From assembly GCA_013396995.1 (NCBI GenBank), contig VWZP01001727.1, forward strand, positions 372,140 through 436,139: 64,000 nt of DNA, given 5' to 3'. This DNA comes from Dicaeum eximium. Lineage: Eukaryota; Chordata; Aves; Passeriformes; Dicaeidae. Below the pieces are notes generated by a model. That model saw only the letters and a program-made list of their open reading frames with translations, ran no database searches and had not been told where the DNA came from. Each line of letters begins with the position of its first letter. Position 1 is the first letter of the stretch. Both the position numbers and the translations under genes were made by a program. Positions 25,301-37,300 of the stretch are shown here, one piece after another.

Positions 25301-28300
25301 AAGTATGAAATAAAATAGCATAAAATGCAGCATCTCATTTAAGTGAGATTATTTGAAGAAGTACTGGTTCATCTAATTGGTTCACCAGCAGAAGGAAGGT
25401 GCTGAATTTGCCAACATTTTAATCTTGAAATGGTTTTGCATTGCAAAAGTGTGTGCTTGTGGAAAGAGATGGTCTTATATATTGTATTGTGAAGTGAATG
25501 ATTGATTGTCTAAAAGATCACTCTTCTGGACCTGGGGGTGAGGAGAAGGCTAAGGGGAAATTTGAATATAGTGAAATGAAGAAGCAATTCCATTCTAGAT
25601 GCTTCAGAAATCACCAGCTTATATTTAAAGCCTTGCTTTTGTAGTATCTCATGCTTTTCTTAATGTGAAGGTGAACAATTATAAATCTGGGAGCAGGTAG
25701 AGTAACATACTTCAGTTTCTTAGAAATGTCTCAACTGCATTTTCATTTAGGCAAATAAATACACATTTAACATGTGAAGCATTTCATTTTGATTTACAAT
25801 TCAGAGAGAAATTTGGAGGCCAACTAGGACTTGAGTGTTAAGAGAAGTTAAATGCAAAATACGTAATAGCTGTTCAACTTTTTCTGTAGTTGTGTGTGTT
25901 CAGTCATCATAGCAGTTAGCTGTATTTTAAACAGAGCATAACATTTTGGTAGAATTTAACAAGTAAATACTTTGAGGGTTGATTAAGGAGAAATATTTTA
26001 ATTGCCTCTTTAGTTAGAGACCTCCCTAATTAAGCTGATGAGGATGGCTCCAAGGGGGGTGGGCAGCGCTGATCTTGCTTCTCTTGACTGCAGGGGAGTC
26101 TACATTCTTTACTTAAAGCATTCCACTTGGAAGCTTAAGTTAAATGATATGTATACCCCCTCTTAGCAAATGTAATTGTTCTCATTTTAGCTCTTGTAGT
26201 TCAACCAGATATACAAGGTGGAAGCAAAGATATTTTTTAATTAAAAACAAAAGCACTTTAAAATATACTGGAAGAGACCAGACAGACGTGTCTGACCTTT
26301 CATTACTCAACAAGCTATTTGAATGCTATTTGATGCTGTGCAGATCTAAAAGCATAATAAAGAAGAAGGATAAAATTTCCGAAGTGTGTGGAGAGATTTG
26401 CCTGTGTTAGGGTGGGAGTCTTGGGTAATGAGGGGAAAAAAGGCAGAAGAGACTGGTTGAAGTTGGAAATGAAATTCAGGCTTTTAATTTTTGCTAGTAC
26501 TACTGGGATGAGTTATTGGGTTACTTGAGGGGGGGAAAGCTGTATGGATCGTGTTCTGATAATGAGTTGTAGGACACAGATAAAAACATTTGTTCATGCT
26601 TGCTTCTAAAATTTGGTATTACATATTTGCAGTGGGTGAATGTGAAAGAATGAGTGACCTTTAATTAGCTGCCATAACTGGTGTGCCTGGTTTACTGGGA
26701 AGGAGTGAACAGTTTTCAGGATTGCAATGATTTAGGTCTTAGAGAAATGGGAAATAATTTTTAGGACCAGAACTTAAAAGTGTATTAAGTTAATATAAAG
26801 TATGGAGGTTTTCTAATTATTTTTTTCTCCCCTAACAACTTCTAAATCTAGTTGAAGACAGTAATACTTTATATAAAATCTGAACTAAATGTAGGAATGT
26901 TCAGGCTTTCTCTGAAATCAAATATTGATCCATTGCTAAATTCAGATTTTGGGGGGTTTTTTACCAATTTAGTTTGGGACAGCTTTGGATAGATTTCTCA
27001 TCTGTTCTGGAAAAGCCCTTCCATTTTGTTCAAACTGTCTTGTATTAGACAGCCACTGTAATAGTATTTCATTTTCTTAGGAACAAAGCAGGTCTTTAGG
27101 CTGTAGTTTGATTCAGTTTGATGTCATTGATGATTAATACCTTGCCTGTTTTGGTCTGTGGAAAAGTTGCTTCTGCTGTGAAGTAAACAATGATTCTTGA
27201 GAAATTTGTGTGATTTATGATCAGTTTTCATTTACATTAAAAAACCCCAACAAAACAAAACTACTTTTATCATTGATAACTGTGCTCCATTTTAGTGAAT
27301 GTCTGAAAACAAACCAGGGCCAAAGTCTAAATGAAAACAAGCTGTTCTTGCAAAGTTTAAGGGCACTTTGCTGCTGTTTCTTAGCCTTTGTTTTCTGTCT
27401 GCTTTGTGCTTCAAAGTTTTCAAAAGTAGTTTATCCATTTAAAATTATGTAGGGTTTGATGTCTGTTTTGGTTTGGCGTTTAAGGGGGTAGTTGTTGTAT
27501 AGTAAGCTTTTTATTCATTTAAATTTGTTGAGCAGCCAGGTCCACAGCACAGTCTTACAAATAATTCAACTTGCACAATTAAAGGGGTAGCAAAATGCAG
27601 TGAGGACAAAGGTAGGGATGACGTGATGTGCTAAATTCCTTTTATTATTGGATTACATTCTGTCAGGTTGTACTGATTCTCAGGGCTTCATTAGCAAGTG
27701 TTACTAGTCAGCTGTTGTGCCTACAGTGCACCACCTGGAAGTAATTTACAAAAAAAATCTTAACTTTATTACCTTGAGGAAGAAATACAGGGTTGTAGAA
27801 TGGTGTCTGTTTTATGTATCTGGCATTAAGTCTGCGTGAAAAGGTTTTTAAGAGATAGGTAGGGATTTAAGAAAAGCTGGAGCTCACTTAATTGTTTAAC
27901 AAATCTGGTTGATATTTAACTCTTTCATCACAGACTTTCAAGATTGTTAATGTAAAGGTATATAATGATTGCTTGCTATTTCTTTCTCATTTGACAACAA
28001 TGGAAGTTTAAAAAATGTTGTGCCTTAGATCAGAGGGAATGATGGTAGAGTTTGCTTTATCTGCTCTATCTGCAAAAAAATAGAGAAGCAGCTAATGCCA
28101 TTTATGTTGTTAGCTTTCAGTTCCAGTGAGAGATTTTCTTTGCTAACTTAATGTTTTATTTCTTGTACACCAGTCTTTTGAGAATCTTTCTGTGGAGTCT
28201 GGGGGTTCACTGCATGAAAGGGATGATATCCAAGGTAGGTAATTCATTTAACATTGATAAACACCATTTTGTAGGCTGTGGGTTTTTTCTTCTAAAAATG

Positions 28301-31300
28301 TTCTAAGTAAGTTGCTTGGTCACTTTTTTACACCTATTCTGCCTTTACAACCTCATTGTGAAAAGAAAAGTTATTGCAAAAGTTTCATTCTTTTGTAAAT
28401 AACCAACTCAGGTTGGGTTTTTTTGGGGTGGGAGGGAGAACTAAGGCCTGAGGCACCTTCTGTGTGTTTTCATACAATTGGTGTTTTGTTGGGTCACTTT
28501 CTTCAAGAAAGTTATGCTGGCCATATGACTACTCAAGATAAAATACTATGACCCTTTAATTTATTCTAAAACCTCTGTCAGTCCTGTTTAGAGTCAACTA
28601 GCATTAAAGATGAACTCAAGATCAGAGCTGCTTAAGCATTCACAGTTGGCTAATACTGGCTTTGCTCTCAGTGTGTGGTCATGTCTAAAAATCACTTCTT
28701 TGTGTTGGATGCTTTATTTGCAGGACATCTTCGAGCAGAGGAGGTTGATAGCATGCTCCTAAGGAATGACAGTGGAATTGAGTCGGCTCTGTCCTATGCT
28801 AAAGCATGGTCAAAATATACCAAGGATGTAGTCGCATGGGTAGAAAAAAAGCTTAGCTTGGGTGAGTGGCTCTTTCTAGCATTTAATCAGCTTTGTCATG
28901 ATGAAATTAAATCTGTTGTCAGGCCTCTGTGCTGCAGACTGTCAATAATGTGATTTCTAAATTAGTAGCTGTTCCGCTGAAGTGGACAGAGCTATCATGC
29001 ATTTCCTATAATTAAAGGCCTGTAACAAAGTGAAGGTGGTCCCCTCTGGAGTCTGTTTGTTACAGGAAGACTGTAAAAAGCATTTAGTATGTGTTATAAC
29101 TATTGTTGTGTTGTAATGTAAACACTAACTGTGAAATTCTTTAACAGAAGTGGAGTGTGCTAAAAACTTAGCAAAAATGGCTGAAACTGCTAAAGCTGTT
29201 GTTGGACACCAGGTGAGTGTATACCTTAGGGGCTTTATCTTAGTCTTTAATCTTTTTTGGGTGGCTTGCCCAGGACTAAAACTCTGATGTTGAGGAACAG
29301 ATTTTTAAGCTGATACAGAATTGATTTATACAATAAAGCAGTGGTTAAAAGGTCTTCCTTTTACATCTTTCCATTTGTTACAGAAATTTGTATGTATAAT
29401 ATTATTTTTGTTGCATATGCAGATCCACAATATTCTTTTTTCTGACTAACATCTTGTATGCTTTGTGATATGGGTTTGTAGACTTTTTTCCTAGTAAAAT
29501 GAATCACAGATGAGAAATTAGTAATTTTCTACATTCATACCTGACATTCATACCTATTTTAGTAAATAATTTACTAAATTTAATTGAAAATCAGTTCAGT
29601 TATACAGAAATTTAGAACGCCATTACACCTCTGTCTTACCTAGAACGTCAACATTATGTTTTGTGTAATTTTAGGACTATATGCCATTCCAGTCAATATT
29701 TATTAATGCTTTTCAAAATGATATCGAGAACAGTCAACTTTGGCAACAAACAGCTGCTGCTCTCCAGTCTAACAAATTTGTGCAGGTATGCTTAAGGAAA
29801 AAGACAAAAGTATATATAATTTTATAGAATATTTAAAAGAAAGACTTTCAGTCTACATGCCTTTAATGTGCTCCGTTAATATTTCCTATCTAGCCTCTTC
29901 TTGGAAGGAAAAATGAGTTGGATAGACAAAGGAAAGATATCAAGGAACTTTGGCAGCGAGAACAGAAAAAAATGGTTGGTAATTCTTTCATATTGAACCG
30001 TTCAGTCTAGAATTCTTCAAAAGGATGAAACTTTGAAACTAGCCTGTTATGTACTTACATCCACACATAGTCTCTTGGGCTTAGTGAAAGTAGATGTAAC
30101 TGTCCATTTCATGGCAATCTTACCATGGCATTTGTTAGAGGTTATCTTTCAATGACTGTGCACTTCGTACTGCAGCATACAGACCTGTGCATAAATCTCC
30201 TGAAACGTCACATTAAATAACTGAAAAATTAATGTTGTTTATTCTTCTGCTTTTTCTTTTCCTGCATTCTGCAGCAAGAGCTGGAAGCTGCTCTCAGAAA
30301 AGCCAAGTTGCTGTATACACAGCGTCAAGATGAGTATGAAAAGGCAAAATCCTGTACTGCTCGTGCTGAGGAGGAACATCTTAGCCCAAGTGGAAACTTC
30401 GTGAAAGATTTCAGCAAGCAGCTGGAGAAAAAACGAAGGCTAGAAGAGGAAGCTCTTCAGAAGGTAAAGAGGTTTTGTTCCTTGCTTTTAAAGTTAAGTC
30501 TGTATTGGTTTTAGTCATGCTTTCCCAAAGAGGATATTTGAGTAAGTTGAGCTCACATTTTTAATTTTAATCATGCTATGCTCCTTTGGGTTTTTATCTT
30601 AAAAGGGAATCTCAAATACAAGCATACTGAGTGGAGTTTTTTCTTGCTTGTAGTATCAAGGCCTGTAGTTCATCAACTCTTTATACTTGTGTTTTCTTTA
30701 GGCCATAGAAGCCAATGAACACTATAAAGCAAGCATGGCAGAGGTTGAAGAAAAAAGAAATTATTTGGAAAGCTTTAAAAGTGATGTTTTGACACAGCTT
30801 CGGGAGCTTATTTACCAGTGTGATCTTACTCTTAAAGCTGTAAGCATGGTTTTTAAAACACATTTTGCACAGATATTTATATATTGTTAAAACTAAGAGA
30901 AGGTCCCATAAGCCCTATTTTAAATAGAAAGCTTTCAAAGGACAGCCAACTTTCAAAGGTCAAGCCAACAGAAAAAGAAGGAAAACTTTTAATCTGTTTG
31001 TGTTCTCTTTCTGGTAGAAGTAAAAAAAAAAAAATGTGGGGGAGGTCTTGAACATTTCTGGGTGTTTCATAAGCTGTTGCCTTGCAAGCACCCTGACTAC
31101 ACAATCCTTATAAAGTATCTTTTAAAGCCCAGAACGGATATTAACATACTTGAGCCTTGCTGGCAGTCTCAGTTACTGCAGGATCCATTGTGACTAGTAG
31201 AATGTAGTAATTTATTGGTGTAATAGGGAAGTGATGGTCAAAACTGCATATGACACGCACAGTTTAAAAAAAAAAGGCTTGAAGAATCTAAGAACTTGTT

Positions 31301-34300
31301 AAACCAAGAGATGTTTGGGGTTTTTTGCTTGGTTTTTTTCTTGTTTGTTTAGATGAGCCAATGAAAACTTAATGCTGGGCTGGCGAGGGAAAATAAAACA
31401 TTAAACTTAACCCTGCTCCACAAGCAACCCTAAAACCAACCCATAAGAATAGTAGAAAGGATAGACAGACTTGTCAGTTCAAGTATATTTAAATTGCAGA
31501 CTACTTTGCAACCCAAAAGCTGACGAAGCAGTTGTGCAGTGTCCCCTTTTTCTGGTCTCTGGCATGCGATAAAATCTTCTAGAAGTGTTAGTAATTTAAT
31601 GAAGAAAGTGTTCAGTTAATCTGTCTACTGGGACGGAGTTTTGTCCCTTTCATGTCTCAAGACAATACGGAGCTCAGCTGGGTTTGGAATTCCACCTACT
31701 TCGTTGTTGTAGTGATGACTAATAGTCACTCCAGAACATGAAAAAAAGCCTTTCTGATAGCAAACGCCCTTGCTGTTTATCTTGATGAACCCAAAGTGAG
31801 AAGTAATAGGCATTGCCTTTGCTAGTGGGAGGATTCAATAACCCAGAGAGGAGAGAAATACTCATGTCTCTATTACAGATGAAGCTTGAGCAAGTCTCCT
31901 GAAAGTTGACTGTAAAAAGTAACGTTACTATTTTCTGGAACTTTTCTAGTCTTATTGTTCAGATAATCTTCTGCTAGGGTATTAATTTGAGCTGAGCAAA
32001 ATCTAAGTGGAATATTCAGTAAATGATCTACAAAGAATGAGAATCTTTTTCTCCCAACAGGCAACAGTTAACCTGTTCCAGCTGCAGCATGCCCAGGTTG
32101 TATCTCTGCCAGTTAACTGCCAGTCCCTCTGTGAGAGTGCCAAACTCTATGACCCTGGTCAGCAGTATTCAGAGTTTGTGAAAAGCTTGCCAAAGGATGG
32201 TGTTCCTGTTGAATCAGGTTGTTTTGAAACCCAGAATTCCCAGATTGATGGGTAAGTGCCAAAGTACAGGTGGCAACTATTTGGTTTAGAATGCAACACT
32301 TAGGCATATGTGTTTAACAGTAAATATTTTTGGAGGAGCTAAAGGAATTCTGGTGTTTTGTCATGCTTTATTATTCTCTGTCTCTTCTTTGTAGATTATA
32401 TGTAATATTGACATTAAAATCTGCCTCTGAATTCTAAGGCAGAATGTCATTTCATGCAATAATGCTTGCTAAAACTTTGACAGTTGTGCAAGACTTGACT
32501 TGTTACGATTTTAATGTAGATACTGGTTAATGTGAGAAATGTAAATTTTGGACTTGGTAGTGTTGTGTGGCAGTAGTACTTGAAAATCAGTTTAGGAAGT
32601 CTGAAGAGGTAGTTTTCCTATTCTACAAGCCTTGCTGCTACATACAGTAGCTTCTTTCATACTGTTTACATTTGGCAACTTTTCGACAGGAAGTGTTTCT
32701 CGATTTCTATCTCATGCAATGTGCCTAAAAAAAGCTTAGAGGCTTGGAGTCCATTTGTATCCATTTGTAGGGACATGTTATAACTTAATTAATTTTTTCC
32801 AACTGTATGAAATGAAGTTTTTATTGTTAAACTATGAAAGATCCAGCTTATGTGGAAGCAAAGACTTCAAGACAAAGACAGCTCCTTGTGTCAGCATGCC
32901 AAATGCTTTTCCACCTTTAATTTGTTGTAAAATGGTCATCTTGGCACTAAAGCACCAGAATATCCATTTCAATCTGTGTGTTTCACAGTTCTACAGGAAA
33001 GCGTCGTCATCGTTTTTCAAAAGGAAACTAAATACAAAAAACCGAATGCTTGAGTCAGAGTTCTACCAACAAAAGGCAGGAAATTCAAAGTTAAAGCTGA
33101 GGTTCTTAATTCTTGTCTGTAAATTTCCTGCCTTTTAAGACTGATTTAGGCTATACTCATAAACTTTGACTTTGGGGGATTTAACTATGTAGCTCCCTGA
33201 GAAACTGATGAGCATGAAATTTCCAACACTTTGTGTGCTCTCCCAGCTATTTACTGCTTGACATTTATAGGAGCATGTTTTTTCTCCTCCTCTCTTGCCA
33301 CTTTTTATTTTCTTTATCATAGCCTTGTGATTCTTCATGTACTTGACCATTTTTATTGTTTGAGTCTGCTAATTTAAGGGACTGTTCCTTGAACAGATGC
33401 AAATTTGGATGTTTTTCAGTCTCTGTTTGCCTTAAACTTGCTAGCGTAGAACTGATTAAGGAACAGCTTCCTCAGTGCCAAACTGGGCCAGCAGGCTATT
33501 TTGTCCCCAGGGTGCTTCAGCATTTTACATTAATTACTCTTAACAGTATTCTGTTTTTACAGTGAGAGTGGATTTTCAAAATGGGTTGACACTCTGGCAG
33601 CTTCAGCACATTTTCTGTGCCTTTAAAAAGCACAGTGTGTGAACACCTATGTGTTTATAGGTGGGTGGCCCTGATGGCTGGTCAGAGAATCTTTTGGAGG
33701 GGAAAGCATAATCTAAAATACAATGGCTTCTGATTATTCTTAACCTTCAGATGAACAGATAGGCTGTTTTTTCAAAGTTTGCAAGATAATGTTTATAATA
33801 CATGAAGATGTGGAAAAGCTGATTCTCTCTGGGTGGAGAGAGAACACTGGGAAATCTCACATACTTAATTGAAAATAAATAGCCAACTCTTCTTTTAGTA
33901 TTTTTATTTTTTAATTTTGGAATTAAATGTAGTTATGAGAATGACATGTCAAAAATGTATGTTTATGAATAGTAATTAAATGTAGGATTTTTTGTGCCCA
34001 GGGATTAAAAAAATGCATCACTTTCCATTAAATTCTGTCTTACTCATTCTTCAAATTACTTTTTTTTTCTGAAGGGTTTTTAATAAGCAATCAACAAACA
34101 GCATCCATACATCCCATGGTAATTTATCTCAGTGTTCAGGAGATTTTCCTGCTCAGACATTAGATGATGTGGGAAGCCCAGTTTATCATCGTTCACAAAA
34201 AGTTAGAGAGAAGAGATCTTCCAGCAGCACAGATATTCAAGGTAGTTCTTCTATATTTCTTTTGGAGCTCAGTCTCTAAATAAATAAAATTTTTTAAAAA

Positions 34301-37300
34301 TTAAAGAAAATGCTTGGTGTCTCAGTCCAAAATGTAACACTGAAGGATTAAAAATGTAATTTCAAGTTCAAAGTGTATAAAACATTATGTACTTGAGCTT
34401 AAGGACAGATGGGAAACTGTCCGATCCTAGATTCTTTGACAAGAAAGGTGAGGTACAATTCAAACAGCAAGTACTGTCAAACTCAGTGGACTAAACTCTT
34501 TCAATTAAAACTTTAGCAATTGAAAGTCCATTGGTTTTCTAAATTCCGTGTTGATTGCAGGTCTTCTGCAAAATCACAGTTGTCAAGTTTCTGAAATTAT
34601 TTTCTTAGCTTCTCAAGCTTTTACAGGAATATATGCCCTGGGGTTTTTTCACTATATTGCATATTCATTTAACTTGTGAAAATTTTCCTATTTTGAATAT
34701 ACTCATAGTTAATTTTCAGTTAAAAAAACAAGAAATTTTGTCTTTGACATTTGGAGTTAGCAGACTTTCTTTTCAAAAGCAGTGCGTGGGCCACCACCGT
34801 TCAGATCATGGTCAGTTGGTAACCAGAGTGGAGGAATGTGCAGTGACTCTGAAAGTGCAGGGGGGAGCAGCGAGTCCCGATCCATGGATTCTCCATCTGC
34901 CAGCCCAGGTACAGCTACCCTCACTGCTGTACTAATCTGAAGTCTTTTCCCTGCACCATTCCACATTAGTGAAGACTTCATCGTTAAATAAACAAGTATT
35001 GAGCAGAGCATGTAATGAAAAATGAACAGTTGGGTGGGACTCACGGCTTCCTGAATTTTTTTCTCATCTGCTAGGGGACTTTAAAAGACGACTTCCCCGA
35101 ACACCTTCCACTGGGACTATGTCATCTGCAGATGATCTTGATGAAAGAGAGCCACCCTCTCCTTCAGACTGTGGTAATGTTGTTTCTGTACCTGAAGTCC
35201 TCAGAAGATGCTTTTTGTTAGTGTGTGACTTTTCTTCTTAATGTTCTTAAGAAAAGTTCTTTAACTTTTCTTAAAAGGTGTGCTTGCCAGCAGCATTGTT
35301 TTTCAATACCATATGCATCCACTTGAGGTTGAGAGATGAAGAATCATGTTCAAGTCATTTTAATGAAGTGGTGCAGAATTGCCTTGATATGTTTAGGTTA
35401 TAGTATGGGCAACCATAGAACGTTTCTAGTGTTGTCATCCTCTTGAGGTAAAGCAAATGATCCACTAACCATTCCCTCCAGACATTTGCATTTAAATTTA
35501 GCTCCATACTGAGTTATGTAAGATTACTTCTAAACTTTGACATGAAATGCACAAATACATAGAGTTGATAAGTGGCAAATTGGAAAAAAGTAGAACCAAA
35601 TGTTTAGGGTAGTAACTGAGATTTTCACCTTTTCAGCTAAGATAAACAAGTTCAGTAATATCTGTCCCAGGTTTGACCAGGCCGTTTCTAATTTTCAAAT
35701 TAATTTTCACTGTATATCAACTATGTTGCCACAGGCATTGAAACCTGAATAACTGGATTATCAGAAATAGTTCTATGGTATGTCTACAGTACTTACAAAC
35801 TTTGAAAATATTTGTGGCACTTGCTCAGTAAAGCCCTTGGGAAATTCTTGCCTTAGTCCTTATTTCCTAAATGTATACTTTGCCTTCTAGGAATGAACCT
35901 GTGGTAAACAGTATTAATTCAGATCTAGACTTAAAGCATGGCAATGTGTTAATGAATGCAAGCTTTCACTTGGAGTGGTACTGTTTAATCAATGCTCGAA
36001 CATTTGAGAAGCTTTCTGGGCAGTTAACTGAATGTGATAACTTAAAATTATCTGTAAAACAAAGGGGTTTGGTTCACAGAGTTGTTGGTAGCATTCTAAG
36101 TAAATTGCCTGAAAAATTTTGGACACAAAAAGGACCAGTTGCTATTCTTTTTAGTTTTAGAATCCTCTAGAAAATATTTCATGTTGTTACAGGAAACTCA
36201 GAATCAGTAAATTTTTTTTTACATTTATTTTTATGTGGCTGCTGCCATGAGTGTGTGTCAATTCTTCCTTGCTGCAAAACATTCCTTTTTTTAAGTATGT
36301 CAGAAACAGTAACAGGCCAAAACAAGCCATCTTTCATCCTCTAGTACAGGATTTTGAAATGTATAAAATTAAACTTCCTGTTGCCTGAGATGCAGGGCAG
36401 TTGGAATTACATGTCCTAATATTTTCACATTGCCACAATACAGGAGAAAAAGGAATACTTAATAAGGCAAAAATGCTTGTTTGATTCTGCTTTTACACAA
36501 GATTGTTTGATAGTTAATGTTTCTGTTATGTGAACTGCAACATAGTGTTGCCTCCTTGTGACTGAAATGTTTTTGATTACTTTGATAGTCGCCATTACTT
36601 ACAGACTTGTGTTCTGCAGCACAATTCTAAAAAATCAGAGTAACTACCACTCCAGTAGTAGATACTAAAATGACTATAACAGGGAAATTCTCTTCAGGTT
36701 TAAATGATCTCACATCTGAAACTGCAAATTCTCCAGGACCTTTTAGAAATGCCAATATGTCCAAAGCAGCACAAACACACAAACTACGGAAGCTGAGAGC
36801 TCCATCTAAATGCAGAGAATGTGACGGCTTAGTAGTATTTCACGGAGCTGAATGTGAGGAGGTAAGTTGAAAATTAGTTTTAATTGCTGCTTGAGATTTG
36901 TGTAAAGTTGGGAGTTTTGTTTCTGTATAAAAACTGGAGTTTGTGACTCTTATAATTGCCATGAACTTAAAGCAGAGGCACTCCATACTAACAAATTTTT
37001 TGTTTTGCTCACATATGGGGTGAAACAGCAGAAATATTTCTTATGGTGTCAGATTGTATCAAGCCATGTGCTCTTTTGTTTCTTCCCCTGTAGTGTTCAC
37101 TTGCATGCCATAAAAAATGTTTAGAGACTTTAGCTATTCAATGTGGGCACAAAAAACTTCATGGAAGGCTTCACTTATTTGGAGTGGAATTTGCCCAAGC
37201 TGCTAAAAATGTTCCTGATGGCATTCCTTTCATCATCAAAAAGTGTACATCAGAAATTGAAAGCAGAGCACTGAATGTCAAGGTAGGCTCAAGTGTGTTC

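Noticed and set aside
32755..33138. 127-codon open frame in ARHGAP29 intron 13
   Set aside because: No family resemblance. The flanking ARHGAP29 exons join perfectly in phase without it.
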